Below are positions 1 to 8,228 of a stretch of DNA of 64,000 nt, piece after piece. The DNA is taken from positions 513,487-577,486 of the forward strand of contig NZ_JACJVO010000009.1 in NCBI RefSeq assembly GCF_014212055.1. Direction: 5' to 3'. The stretch's first letter is position 1, and each line of letters opens with the position of its first letter. Source of the stretch: Cohnella zeiphila (GTDB lineage: Bacteria; Bacillota; Bacilli; Paenibacillales; Paenibacillaceae). The position numbers and the translations under genes are program-made. The notes below the pieces were generated by a model. That model did no database searches and was not told the DNA's origin. It saw only the letters and a program-made list of their open reading frames with translations.

Positions 1-136
1 CGCCGCGATCTGCACCAACCCGCAAATTCAGCAGGTGCTGAATCATCAGGCGCAGGTACATACGCAGCATTACCAATCGCTGCTGCAATGCCTGCAGATG
101 CATCAATCGCTCGCGCCGACCCAGCCGCAGTCCTAA
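1..136 (+). CDS. C-terminal end of a Gln/His-rich protein, probably a spore coat protein (partial)
   Basis: The frame is open from the window edge (codons in phase with position 2) and ends in TAA at 134-136, leaving 44 residues rich in Gln and His, with repeated Gln-Gln, His-Gln and Leu-Gln pairs and two cysteines. The start lies outside the window. I do not recognise a domain. It sits about 110 bases upstream of a CotF-like coat gene in the same orientation, and Gln/His-rich tails are common in Bacillales coat proteins, so a coat role is inferred from composition and context only. Confidence 0.5.
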   Translation, partial: AAICTNPQIQQVLNHQAQVHTQHYQSLLQCLQMHQSLAPTQPQS

Positions 137-247
137 CTTGTCCCTGCCTTATCCGGGGGACGAGTTCGGCAGGTCCTCAACTCGGCCTTCCCCGGAGCGA
201 AGGCAGAACCATCCCTCAATCGATACGAAGGAGGCTAGATCACGAAT

Positions 248-739
248 ATGAACGCATCCGCAAACTTTCTTCCGGACGAGGATTTGGCGTACACGGTGCT
301 CTCCGACCTGAAAAGAGTGACGAGAGAGTACGCGACCGCCGCGACCGAATCGAATTGCCCGTCCATCCGGCAGCATTTTACCCAGCTGTTGAATACGTCG
401 CTGGCGATGCAAGGCGAGCTGTATACCGCCATGAGCCAGCAGAAGATGTACAACACCGCCTCTCCGGCGCTTCGCCAGGAGATCGACAAGCAAATGAAGG
501 AATACCAGAACACGCAGCAAAAAACGAACCAGTTCGTGCAGCAGCGCAAAACGATGGCTCAGGGCCAGCAAGCGCAGTATGCCAACTGGAATAACCAGCA
601 GCAATGGCAGCAGCCTCAATGGCAGCAGCAACAGCCGCAATGGCAGCAGCAACAGCAACAGCAGCAATGGCAGCAGCCGACGCATTTCGCGCAGCACCAG
701 CAAGATCCCCGCCATCAGCAGCCCGGCCACTTCATGTAA
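248..739 (+). CDS. CotF-family spore coat protein with Gln/Trp-rich tail
   Basis: 163 residues. Residues about 10-100 are a helical Coat F-type domain (DEDLAYTVLSDLKRVTREY, then QHFTQLLNTSL and MQGELYTAMSQQKMY), as in spore-coat proteins deposited on the outer spore. The last 50 or so residues are almost pure Gln with regularly spaced Trp and Pro (QQQWQQPQWQQQQPQW), encoded by a CAG/CAA run near 590-685 that looks prone to slippage length change. AAGGAGG at 226-232 serves the ATG. It is followed by a strong terminator and preceded by another likely coat gene, so this is a small coat cluster. Expression late in sporulation is expected, but I did not find a convincing SigE or SigK promoter. Confidence 0.85.
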   Translation: MNASANFLPDEDLAYTVLSDLKRVTREYATAATESNCPSIRQHFTQLLNTSLAMQGELYTAMSQQKMYNTASPALRQEIDKQMKEYQNTQQKTNQFVQQRKTMAQGQQAQYANWNNQQQWQQPQWQQQQPQWQQQQQQQQWQQPTHFAQHQQDPRHQQPGHFM

Positions 740-760
740 GTGCATCCGCGCCGCGCGAAC

Positions 761-814
761 GCATCCCCCGGCCGCTTCCTCTCGGGAGCCGGCGCCGGGG
801 GATGCTTTGTTTTT
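761..814 (+). terminator. Rho-independent terminator of the coat cluster
   Basis: A perfect 12-bp stem (GCATCCCCCGGC at 761-772 with its complement at 794-805) is followed by TTTGTTTTT. It closes the coat gene and isolates it from the Lrp-type regulator. Confidence 0.9.
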
Positions 815-882
815 CGCGGAAATGCCGCTTTCCATCAAGCCTGTATTTGATGTAATATGAGAGGTATTCAGGAGGGATCCCC

Positions 883-1374
883 ATGAACGAATTCAAATCG
901 CAAATATTGGATCTGCTCAAGGAAGACGCGCGTCTGTCCCCGGCCAAGATCGCCACGATGCTCGGAGCCGAGGAAGCGGACGTGTCCGCCGCCATCGACG
1001 AGATGGAGAAGGAACATGTCATCGTCAAATACGCGGCGGTCGTCAACTGGAGCAAGGTGGACGACGAGAAGGTAACCGCGCTGATCGAAGTGGAATGCTC
1101 GCCGGAACGCGGCCGGGGCTTCGAGAGCATCGCGGAACGGATCTACCTGTACCCCGAAGTGAAGTCGGTGTACCTGATGTCCGGCGCGTACGATCTGTGC
1201 GTGGAGATCGACGGCAAGAACTTGAAGGAAGTCGCGTCGTTCGTCTCGAACAAATTGTCCACCATCGAATCCGTCATTTCTACCAAGACGTTTTTCATCC
1301 TTAAAAAATACAAGCAGGACGGCATCATATTCGAAGAATTCGAGGACGATCACCGACTTCTGATCTCGCCGTGA
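883..1374 (+). CDS. Lrp/AsnC-family transcriptional regulator (AlaR/YugG-like)
   Basis: 163 residues: an N-terminal winged helix (about 5-55, ILDLLKEDARLSPAKIATML) and a C-terminal RAM/AsnC effector domain (about 70-150, LIEVECSPERGRGFESIAER through SGAYDLCVEI). RBS AGGAGGG at 870-876 fits the ATG. The next gene, 28 bases downstream, is an aminotransferase; in Bacillus subtilis the same pair (yugG/yugH, now alaR/alaT) links an Lrp-type regulator with alanine transaminase. By that synteny the regulator probably controls its neighbour in response to an amino acid. The effector was not determined from sequence. Confidence 0.85.
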   Translation: MNEFKSQILDLLKEDARLSPAKIATMLGAEEADVSAAIDEMEKEHVIVKYAAVVNWSKVDDEKVTALIEVECSPERGRGFESIAERIYLYPEVKSVYLMSGAYDLCVEIDGKNLKEVASFVSNKLSTIESVISTKTFFILKKYKQDGIIFEEFEDDHRLLISP

Positions 1375-1402
1375 CCTCACCGGAAAGAAGGAACGTTAGT
1401 CC

Positions 1403-2620
1403 ATGAAGAGCGATGTGGAGAACAAGCCCGGCATCCGGGAGGAGTCCGGGGGCATGAAGCGGTACTTGACCGGCGGCGCGCGCGCCATCCCTCCGTCGGG
1501 CATCCGGCGGTTTTTCGACCTCGTCAGCGCCAGCAAGGATAGCAGCATCATCTCGCTCGGCGTCGGCGAACCCGACTTCGTCACGCCGTGGCGGTATCGG
1601 GACGCGGCCGTCTATTCGCTGGAAAAAGGCAAGACGCAATACACGTCCAACGCGGGCATGCCGGAGCTGCGCGAAGCGATCGCGCGGTATCTGGAAGACC
1701 GGTTCCGCCTTTCCTACGATCCGGGCGACGAGATTCTCGTCACCGTCGGGGGCAGCGAAGCGATCGACCTGGCGATTCGGGCTTTGATCGAACCCGGGGA
1801 CGAGATGCTTATTCCGGAGCCTTGCTACGTGTCTTACAATCCGATCACGACGCTCGGAGGCGGAGTCCCGGTCGGCATCGAGACGTTCGCCAAGGACCAG
1901 TTCAAACTGACCGCGGAGAGCTTGCAGGCGGCCATTACGCCCCGGTCGAAGCTGCTGATTCTGTGCTACCCGAGCAATCCGACGGGCGCGATCATGACGT
2001 ACGAAGACCTGCTGCCGATTGCCAAAGTGGCCCTTGAGAACGACCTGATCGTCCTCTCCGACGAGATCTACGCCGAGCTGACCTACGGGCCGAAGCACGT
2101 CAGCTTCGCGTCCTTGCCGGGCATGAAGGACCGGACGATCGTCGTCAGCGGCTTTTCCAAGGCGTTCGCGATGACCGGCTGGCGCATGGGCTACGCCTGC
2201 GGACACCCGGATCTGATCGGCGCCATGCTGAAGATCCACCAGTACACGGTCATGTGCGCGCCCGTCATGGGGCAGGTCGCCGCGATCGAGGCGCTCACGA
2301 ACGGCATGGAAGAGATGCACAAGATGATCGAGTCGTACAACCAGCGGAGACGGCTGGTCGTGAAGGGTTTCCGGGAGATCGGGCTCGCCTGCCACGAGCC
2401 GCAGGGAGCGTTCTATGCGTTCCCGTCCATCGAATCCACGGGACTTTCGTCGGAAGAGTTCGCTTCGCGCCTGCTGTTGGAGGCGAAGGTCGCAGCCGTT
2501 CCCGGGCACGTGTTCGGCAAAGGCGGAGAAGGTTTTCTGAGGTGCTCTTATGCGACATCGGTTGCTCAATTAACGGAAGCGCTGGAGAGAATTGGCGATT
2601 TTTTGAACAAAATACGATAA
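1403..2620 (+). CDS. PLP-dependent class I aminotransferase (AlaT/YugH/PatA-like)
   Basis: Fold-type I aminotransferase, 405 residues from this ATG. The PLP lysine is in SGFSKAFAMTGWRMGY; the cofactor-contacting YPSNPTG (Asn) and LSDEIYAELTY (Asp, Tyr) are intact, as is the C-terminal Arg (GFLRCSYA). Family members usually begin close to the PPSGIRRFFD motif, so the in-frame ATG at 1454, with a better RBS (GGGAGGAG just upstream), may be the true start and would remove 17 residues. Probably co-transcribed with the upstream Lrp-type gene. Alanine transaminase is the most likely role from synteny with alaR-alaT; aspartate or aromatic substrates cannot be excluded. Confidence 0.85.
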   Translation: MKSDVENKPGIREESGGMKRYLTGGARAIPPSGIRRFFDLVSASKDSSIISLGVGEPDFVTPWRYRDAAVYSLEKGKTQYTSNAGMPELREAIARYLEDRFRLSYDPGDEILVTVGGSEAIDLAIRALIEPGDEMLIPEPCYVSYNPITTLGGGVPVGIETFAKDQFKLTAESLQAAITPRSKLLILCYPSNPTGAIMTYEDLLPIAKVALENDLIVLSDEIYAELTYGPKHVSFASLPGMKDRTIVVSGFSKAFAMTGWRMGYACGHPDLIGAMLKIHQYTVMCAPVMGQVAAIEALTNGMEEMHKMIESYNQRRRLVVKGFREIGLACHEPQGAFYAFPSIESTGLSSEEFASRLLLEAKVAAVPGHVFGKGGEGFLRCSYATSVAQLTEALERIGDFLNKIR

Positions 2621-2731
2621 AATTGAAAAAAATATGCTTCAATTATTATCTTTTTACTGCATGTTCTGCTATAATTACCCTTGTTTTTCAACCCGTTGTG
2701 ATGGCCATTCGTCATGGAAAGGGGAGAGAGC

Positions 2732-2995
2732 ATGGAGGCGGCGGAACATCATACCGAGACAACCGGTCATCATGCCGTGGTCCCACCTGTCTCGTCCAAA
2801 ATGGAAGAACCGCATACGGCCCGCATCGGTGACAATTGCACTCTAGCGGATGAAATCGATGAACTGAGAAGGCGAATGACGGAAGAATTCCTGAAGGAAG
2901 AGTCGTTCACCTCTGAATCCGTCATGGAGATCAGCCGGCGGCTGGATCGCAAAATCAATGAATATATGAGACTGAACTTCGTCCATAATCGGTAA
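2732..2995 (+). CDS. Spo0E-like aspartyl-phosphate phosphatase
   Basis: 87 residues from ATG 2732, chosen over the in-frame ATG at 2714 because AAAGGGGAGAG (2718-2728) is correctly spaced for 2732. The C-terminal half is a helical hairpin typical of the family (EIDELRRRMTEEFLKEE, then SVMEISRRLDRKINEYM) with the SRRLD variant of the SxxxD signature. These proteins dephosphorylate Spo0A~P and so delay sporulation. The 40-residue N-terminal extension is rich in His/Glu/Thr and has no recognised domain. A TATAAT at 2670-2675 is a possible -10; the gene is monocistronic and ends in a terminator. Confidence 0.8.
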   Translation: MEAAEHHTETTGHHAVVPPVSSKMEEPHTARIGDNCTLADEIDELRRRMTEEFLKEESFTSESVMEISRRLDRKINEYMRLNFVHNR

Positions 2996-2996
2996 G

Positions 2997-3027
2997 CCCG
3001 GGTCGCTCGCGTACCCGGGTTTTTTTC
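2997..3027 (+). terminator. Terminator of the spo0E-like gene
   Basis: Stem CCCGGGT (2997-3003) with ACCCGGG (3013-3019), then a run of seven T with one C after it. Starts immediately after the stop codon. Confidence 0.88.
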
Positions 3028-3190
3028 TTGAATTTCGGGGTTTACGCAAATGTACCCGGCAAAGCGTAAATGCCGGGCGCTCCGGCAGGGCTATTTAATG
3101 CGCGGGGAGCGGGGGCTCGTTCTTTTGGGGGCTTCCGCCTTTATGATATAGTAAGAGAGAATGGATGAGAGCCTGGGGGAGGAAGCGGTC

Positions 3191-3895
3191 ATGCTCTGGA
3201 TCGTCACCGGCGGAATCGGCTGCGGGAAATCGGCGTTCGCGATGCGCTTTGCCGTCGCGCACGGGCGGGAAGCGATCCGGCTGGTCTGCCCCTCCTGGCC
3301 GTCGGACGGAGAGCCGGGCGAGCTCCTGAAAGCCTTGGAGAAGTCTGCGCAACCATGCGGCGGGGACGATGTGGCATGGACTTCTTTTCCGGCGGACCGG
3401 TCGCTGGCGGACCGGCTGAACCGGATCAATCTGCAGACGAATCCGTTCCGCGCGAACCTCAAGGTCGTGCTGCTGGACAGCCTGTCGGGCTGGTTGCGGC
3501 GGGAAGTGGCCGACGTTCGAAGCGAAGAATCGGAGCCGGGCGGTGCGGCGGAACGGGAAAAGAACGGAGCGGACGGGCGACGGGACAAGCCGGAGGAGAG
3601 CGCTCGGGAGTTCCGGGAACGGACGGAGCGGCTGGAAGCTTCGCTTGACCGGCTCGTCCGGGGATTGCTGGATTTCCAGGGGCGCCGCGTCGTCGTGACG
3701 GAGCAGGCGAGCGCCGGACTGGCCGCCGATCCGTGGGAGCGGTGGTTCGTCCGGGCGCTGGCGGAGGCGAACCGGAGGCTGGCCGACCGGTGCGACGGAA
3801 TGCATCTGCTCGTCTCCGGCATGGCGCTGGATTGGAAAGGGCTGCGAACGAAACGGGGGAACGCCGATCATGAAAATATATACCCGAAGCGGTGA
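3191..3895 (+). CDS. CobU-like adenosylcobinamide kinase/guanylyltransferase, divergent
   Basis: 234 residues from ATG 3191 (RBS GGGGGAGG just upstream; the in-frame ATG at 3161 lacks one). Fold markers of CobU are present: P-loop GGIGCGKS (7-14), the Walker B-like VVLLDSLSGWLRREV, and the C-terminal VVVTEQASAGL...RRLADRCDGMHLLVSGM. CobU attaches GMP to adenosylcobinamide phosphate via a histidine in an HRxxRP motif; no such motif is visible here, and a charged Glu/Arg linker of about 35 residues is inserted after the Walker B region. It overlaps the adenosyltransferase gene by 26 bases, so a cobamide role is likely, but full catalytic competence is doubtful. Confidence 0.72.
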   Translation: MLWIVTGGIGCGKSAFAMRFAVAHGREAIRLVCPSWPSDGEPGELLKALEKSAQPCGGDDVAWTSFPADRSLADRLNRINLQTNPFRANLKVVLLDSLSGWLRREVADVRSEESEPGGAAEREKNGADGRRDKPEESAREFRERTERLEASLDRLVRGLLDFQGRRVVVTEQASAGLAADPWERWFVRALAEANRRLADRCDGMHLLVSGMALDWKGLRTKRGNADHENIYPKR

Positions 3896-4460
3896 TAAAG
3901 GAAAGACTTCGGTCATCGGGGCGCGAGTCCCAAAGGACGATATACGCGTCGAAGCGTACGGAACGGTAGACGAGCTGAATGCGTTCATCGGACAGGCCGC
4001 GGTCCGGATCGGACAGGAGAGCGGGGAAGGCTGGGAACGGCTGGCCGAGGAATTGGCCGTCATCCAGCAGGAACTGTTCGATTGCGGATCCGACCTGAGC
4101 TACGCGAATCCTCAGCCGGACCAGCTCAAGGTGACGGCGGAGATGACGGAACGGCTGGAGACATGGATCGACCGGCACGAGCAAACGGCGCCGCCGCTTA
4201 CGAGATTCATTCTTCCGGGCGGAAGCGAGGCGGCTGCCCTGCTGCACGTGTGCCGTACGGTATGCCGCCGCGCGGAGCGGCGCGTCGTGACGCTGGCCGC
4301 ATCCGGCCAATCCTGCCCGGAAGAGACGCTGCGCTATTTGAACCGGCTGTCGGACTATTTCTTCAACGCGTCCCGGACGGCGAACGCGCTGCTGGGCGTC
4401 CCGAACGTCGAATACGAGCGGGGGGCGCGGGTGTTCGGGCGGAAGGACGCGAAGGAATGA
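3870..4460 (+). CDS. PduO-type ATP:cob(I)alamin adenosyltransferase
   Basis: 196 residues. The N-terminal TRSGDKGKTSVIGARVPK and EAYGTVDELNAFIG are the ATP/cobalamin-binding signatures of the PduO/MMAB family, and the C-terminal YLNRLSDYFFNASRTAN is also typical. It transfers the adenosyl group of ATP to reduced corrinoid, giving adenosylcobalamin. Its start overlaps the cobU-like gene by 26 bases and its stop overlaps the next gene by 4 (ATGA), indicating translational coupling in a four-gene operon. Length is normal. Confidence 0.93.
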   Translation: MKIYTRSGDKGKTSVIGARVPKDDIRVEAYGTVDELNAFIGQAAVRIGQESGEGWERLAEELAVIQQELFDCGSDLSYANPQPDQLKVTAEMTERLETWIDRHEQTAPPLTRFILPGGSEAAALLHVCRTVCRRAERRVVTLAASGQSCPEETLRYLNRLSDYFFNASRTANALLGVPNVEYERGARVFGRKDAKE

Positions 4461-5458
4461 ACGCGAGTTACCGCGCGCCGGTCGTTCTCGTGGTGGAAGC
4501 GGCCGACGATGGGCGGATGCTGCGGGACGTTCTGCGCGACCGTCTGGGCATCTCCCGGCGGCTGTTCGTCAAGCTGAAGCAAACGGAGGAAGGGCTCGCG
4601 GTCAACGGGGAAAAAGCGTACCCCAGCCACCGGCTGACGGCGGGAGACGTCGTGGAGCTGCGCATGGAAGAAGAGACGTCGGACGATATTTTGCCGCAGC
4701 CGATACCGCTGGACATCGTCTTTGAGGATGAGCATCTGCTCGTGCTGAACAAGCCGGCCGGCCTCATCGTGCATCCGACGACCGGCCATTACGCGGGCAC
4801 GCTGGCGAACGGCGTCGTTCATTATTGGCGCGAGAAAGGCGAACGATGCCGATTCCGGCCGGTGCACCGGCTGGACGGAGACACGTCCGGACTCGTCATC
4901 GTCGCCAAGCATCCGTACGCCCATCAACAGCTGTCGGTTCAGATGGCCGCGAACGCCGTCGAGAAAAAATACCGCGCCTACACGTTCGGCCGGCCGCCGG
5001 AGGATCGCGGGGAAGTGAACGCCCCGATCGGCCGGCTTCCGGAAGATTCGCACCGTCGCGCGGTACTGCCGGACGGCGCTCCTTCGCTTACTTATTACGA
5101 GACGGCGCGGGCCTACCCTTGCGGCGCCACGGCGCTCGACCTGCGGCTGGGGACCGGCCGTACGCACCAGATTCGCGTGCATATGAGCCACATCGGCTGT
5201 CCGCTGATCGGCGACGCCTATTACGCCGATCCCGTCTGGGCGGATTCGGCGCTCGGCCGCTCCCTGGACGGCGCGATCGCCCGGCAGGCGCTGCACGCCG
5301 CCCTGCTCGCGTTCCGCCATCCCGTTACGGGCGAACCGCTGCGGCTGACCGCGCCGCTGCCGGCCGATCTGCTGGCGCTGGAAGAGAAGCTGGAAGCTTT
5401 GCCTTCAACCCCGATAAAGCCGGCCGTGTCCGTTGAAGGAGGATTTTCAGAAGAATGA
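4457..5458 (+). CDS. RluA-family 23S rRNA/tRNA pseudouridine synthase
   Basis: 333 residues. An S4-like segment (about 20-75) precedes the catalytic domain with the invariant Asp in HRLDGDTSGLVIVAK, the DEHLLVLNKPAGLIVHP motif, and the RTHQIRVHMSHIGCPLIGD signature. It isomerises specific uridines to pseudouridine in RNA; the target nucleotide cannot be read from sequence. The ATG overlaps the adenosyltransferase stop (ATGA at 4457-4460) and its own stop overlaps the following gene in the same way, so expression is coupled although the functions look unrelated. Confidence 0.92.
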   Translation: MNASYRAPVVLVVEAADDGRMLRDVLRDRLGISRRLFVKLKQTEEGLAVNGEKAYPSHRLTAGDVVELRMEEETSDDILPQPIPLDIVFEDEHLLVLNKPAGLIVHPTTGHYAGTLANGVVHYWREKGERCRFRPVHRLDGDTSGLVIVAKHPYAHQQLSVQMAANAVEKKYRAYTFGRPPEDRGEVNAPIGRLPEDSHRRAVLPDGAPSLTYYETARAYPCGATALDLRLGTGRTHQIRVHMSHIGCPLIGDAYYADPVWADSALGRSLDGAIARQALHAALLAFRHPVTGEPLRLTAPLPADLLALEEKLEALPSTPIKPAVSVEGGFSEE

Positions 5459-5823
5459 AGAACAAGCTGCGAGTCTATCAATATGCGAATTGCGATACGT
5501 GCCGCCAAGCGGTCAAGTGGCTCAAGGGGCAAGGCTACGAGCCGGAACTGCTGCCGATCTTCGAGGCGCCGCCTTCGGAAGAGGAGCTCTCGCGGCTCAT
5601 CCCGCTCAGCGGGCTGCCGATCGCCAAATGGTTCAACGTGGCTGGAGAAGCGTACCGGGAGCTGGGGCTCAAAGACAAGCTCCCTTCGATGACCGATGAG
5701 GAGAAGATTCGGTTGCTCGCCTCGAACGGCCGGCTGATCAAGCGTCCTGTCATCACGGACGGGAAGCGCGTAACCGTCGGCTTCCGCGAGGACGCGAAGG
5801 CGGCGTGGAGCAAGGACATCTAG
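5455..5823 (+). CDS. ArsC/Spx-family thioredoxin-fold protein
   Basis: 122 residues with thioredoxin-like fold signatures: VYQYANCDTCRQAVKWL (CxxC at Cys13 and Cys16), then KWFNVAGEAYRELGLKD and a C-terminal LIKRPVITDGKRVTVGF. This matches the ArsC/YffB/Spx/MgsR superfamily. The CxxC and KRPV motif occur in both the Spx-type regulators and the reductase-like members, and I see nothing that assigns arsenate reduction. It is the last gene of the cobU-like operon (4-base overlap with the pseudouridine synthase). Confidence 0.85.
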   Translation: MKNKLRVYQYANCDTCRQAVKWLKGQGYEPELLPIFEAPPSEEELSRLIPLSGLPIAKWFNVAGEAYRELGLKDKLPSMTDEEKIRLLASNGRLIKRPVITDGKRVTVGFREDAKAAWSKDI

Positions 5824-5870
5824 GCCGCAAGAGGAGATAGAAGATCATCCGAGAGGAGGGAGGCGAACCG

Positions 5871-6947
5871 TTGGCACCGGGAGAGAGAGAACGGGAGACC
5901 GGACGCGGCAAAAGCAAGGGCAAAGGAGCATGGGCATGGGGGACGGGACTGCTCGTGCTGCTGTCCAAAGGCAAGGGCATTCTGCTCGCGCTGCTCAAAT
6001 TCGGCAAGCCGCTTCTGTCGATGGCGCTGACGGTCGGGGCGTACGCGCTGCTTTTTCCATGGACGTTCGCGCTCGGCTTCGTCGCTCTCCTGCTCGTCCA
6101 TGAAATGGGCCACGTCTGGGTCGCGAAGCGCAAAGGGCTGTCCGTCAGCGCGCCGATCTTCATCCCTTTCCTGGGGGCGATGATCCTGCTGAAGCGGCAG
6201 CCCAAGGATGCCGTGACGGAAGCGGCTGTCGCCCTCGGCGGACCGGCGCTCGGTTCCGTTGCGGCGCTTCTTTGCCTCGGAATCGGCATTTGGACCGGCG
6301 GCGAAGTGTGGCACGCTCTCGCTTACGTCGGCGCGTTCGTCAACCTGCTCAACCTGCTGCCGCTGCACCCGTTGGACGGCGGCCGGATCGCCGTCGCCGT
6401 CAGCCGGTGGCTCTGGGTGGTCGGCGTCATTGCGGTGCCGCTGGCGATCTGGTTTACGGGCAGCTTTCTGTTCGCGATTTTATGGATCTGGTTTTTGTGG
6501 GAGATGTACCAGCGGTTTTTCGGAAGCAGGCGGGCCGGCCGGCCCCACTTCGCGGAGGGCGTCTACCGGGTCGCGACGGATCCGCTGCTTCCCGCTTGGT
6601 ATTTGTCCGGGGAAGCGCACCGGCGGGAGCTGCCGTTCACGGCGTATTGCCGAATGGACGGAATGCACGTGGTCGAGTTCTGGTGGGAGCCGCTCTCGTT
6701 CAGAGGGCAGCTGGAGTTCGTCCAGCCCTGCACGATTCGAAGCGTACATATCGTCCAGGTCGGGCAGCCGGATTCGGACGGAATGGCGGCGGTGCGGGTA
6801 CGGGCGGAAGGGCATACGCACGAGCCTCAAAACTACTACGAAGTGCCGGCGTCGACGAGATGGCGCTTCGGTCTCGCATACGGCGGACTGGCGGCCGGAC
6901 TGGCGTGGATGATGTGGTGGGTTCAGCATTGGGGACTATCGATCTAG
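5871..6947 (+). CDS. Site-2 protease-like M50 membrane metalloprotease
   Basis: 358 residues with a TTG start, supported by GAGAGGAGGGAGG just upstream. About five hydrophobic segments lie between residues 25 and 215. The zinc site is complete: HEMGH at 77-81 and the distal aspartate in LLPLHPLDGGR (Asp169). Such proteases cleave substrates inside or near the membrane. After about residue 225 comes a soluble C-terminal domain of around 115 residues (ending in one more hydrophobic segment) that I do not recognise. The next gene starts 14 bases downstream, so co-transcription with the aminotransferase is likely. The substrate is unknown. Confidence 0.87.
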   Translation: MAPGERERETGRGKSKGKGAWAWGTGLLVLLSKGKGILLALLKFGKPLLSMALTVGAYALLFPWTFALGFVALLLVHEMGHVWVAKRKGLSVSAPIFIPFLGAMILLKRQPKDAVTEAAVALGGPALGSVAALLCLGIGIWTGGEVWHALAYVGAFVNLLNLLPLHPLDGGRIAVAVSRWLWVVGVIAVPLAIWFTGSFLFAILWIWFLWEMYQRFFGSRRAGRPHFAEGVYRVATDPLLPAWYLSGEAHRRELPFTAYCRMDGMHVVEFWWEPLSFRGQLEFVQPCTIRSVHIVQVGQPDSDGMAAVRVRAEGHTHEPQNYYEVPASTRWRFGLAYGGLAAGLAWMMWWVQHWGLSI

Positions 6948-6961
6948 AGAGGAATAACGAG

Positions 6962-8176
6962 ATGATGAACGGGAAATGGAGATCCGGGCGGCTGGACCGC
7001 CTGGGCTCGTCGATCTTCGCGGAAGTCGGGGCCTGGAAGGAGGAGGCGCGGGCCAAGGGGCTCGACGTCATCTCGCTCGACATCGGCACGCCGGCCAGCC
7101 CGCCGGCGGAGGAGGTGCGCTCCGCGCTGGCGGCGGCCGCCCTGGAGCCGGACCGCTACCGGTACCCCGGCTCGCACGGCTCGGCCCGGTTCCGGGACGC
7201 CGTCCGCCGGTGGTTCCTCCGCCGCTTCGGCGTCGAGCTCGATTCCGAGCGCGAAGTGCTGTCGCTCATGGGGACGCAGGACGGCCTCGCCCATCTGGCG
7301 CTGGCGGTCACCGATCCCGGCGACGCCGCGCTGCTTCCGGATCCCGGCTATCCGGTCTATCAGGCCGGGCTTGCGGTGGCGGGCGTGGAGACGATTCCGC
7401 TGCCGCTGCTGGAGGAGAACGGCTACCTGCCGGACTTCGGCGCCGTCCCGGAGGCGGTCTGGACGAAAACCAAGTTCATGCTGCTCAATTATCCGAGCAA
7501 CCCGCTGTCGGCGGTGGCCGGCCGGGACTTTTTCGCCGAAGCGGTGGACGTGGCGCGCCGCAGGCGCGTTCTGCTCGTGCACGACAACGCCTACAGCGAA
7601 CTGGCGTTCGACGGGTTCCGTCCGCCGAGCGTGCTGGAAATTCCGGGGGCGAAGGACGTCGCGATCGAGTTCCACTCGCTGTCGAAGTCGTTCCACATGG
7701 CCGGAGCCCGGATCGGCTTCGCGGTCGGCAATCCCGACGTGCTGGGAGCGCTGCTGAAGCTGAAGGACAACATCGACTTCGGCGTGTTTCTGGCGGTGCA
7801 GGAGGCGGCGGCGGCCGCGCTGGAGCTCGATATGGCCGATCCGCGGCCGGCTTCGGTCCTTTACGAGCGACACAAAGACCGGTTCGTGCGGGCGCTGCGG
7901 GAGGAAGGCTGGGAAGTGTCGCCTCCGAAGGCGACGATGTTCGTTTGGACGCGGGTTCCGGCCGGTTGGACGTCCCGAGGCTTCGCCCGCGCGCTGCTGG
8001 AAGCCGAAGGAGTGGCGCTCATTCCGGGCAACGCCTTCGGCGAGCGGGGGGAAGGCTACGTCCGCATGGCGCTGGTCGAACCGGAAGAGAGACTGATCGA
8101 GGCGGCCGGGCGCATCGGGCGGTTCCTTCGCGAACGTTCGCCGGAGCGGGCCAGCGAGGGAACGGCAAGAGATTAA
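6962..8176 (+). CDS. PLP-dependent class I/II aminotransferase (DapL-like group)
   Basis: 404 residues from ATG 6962, where AGAGAGGA (6946-6953) gives a well-placed RBS; the frame stays open far upstream, opposite the protease gene, but without coding character. The PLP lysine lies in HSLSKSFHMAGARIGFAVG, with LLNYPSNPLSAVAG and LVHDNAYSELAF also intact. The sequence belongs to the LL-diaminopimelate/alanine aminotransferase group of fold-type I enzymes. The substrate cannot be assigned; lysine-pathway or general amino-acid transamination are both possible. Confidence 0.82.
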   Translation: MMNGKWRSGRLDRLGSSIFAEVGAWKEEARAKGLDVISLDIGTPASPPAEEVRSALAAAALEPDRYRYPGSHGSARFRDAVRRWFLRRFGVELDSEREVLSLMGTQDGLAHLALAVTDPGDAALLPDPGYPVYQAGLAVAGVETIPLPLLEENGYLPDFGAVPEAVWTKTKFMLLNYPSNPLSAVAGRDFFAEAVDVARRRRVLLVHDNAYSELAFDGFRPPSVLEIPGAKDVAIEFHSLSKSFHMAGARIGFAVGNPDVLGALLKLKDNIDFGVFLAVQEAAAAALELDMADPRPASVLYERHKDRFVRALREEGWEVSPPKATMFVWTRVPAGWTSRGFARALLEAEGVALIPGNAFGERGEGYVRMALVEPEERLIEAAGRIGRFLRERSPERASEGTARD

Positions 8177-8228
8177 AACCTCGGCGGTCGCAGAGGACTG
8201 TCGGGAAGAAGAAGGGAGAGGCAAGATC

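Noticed and set aside
590..685. Simple sequence repeat with independent function
   Set aside because: CAG/CAA run is in frame with the coat protein and encodes its Gln-rich tail.
6272..6961. Long N-terminal extension of the aminotransferase frame, opposite the protease gene
   Set aside because: The frame is open but the part before 6962 is in another frame of the M50 protease gene and lacks family similarity. The RBS is at 6946-6953.
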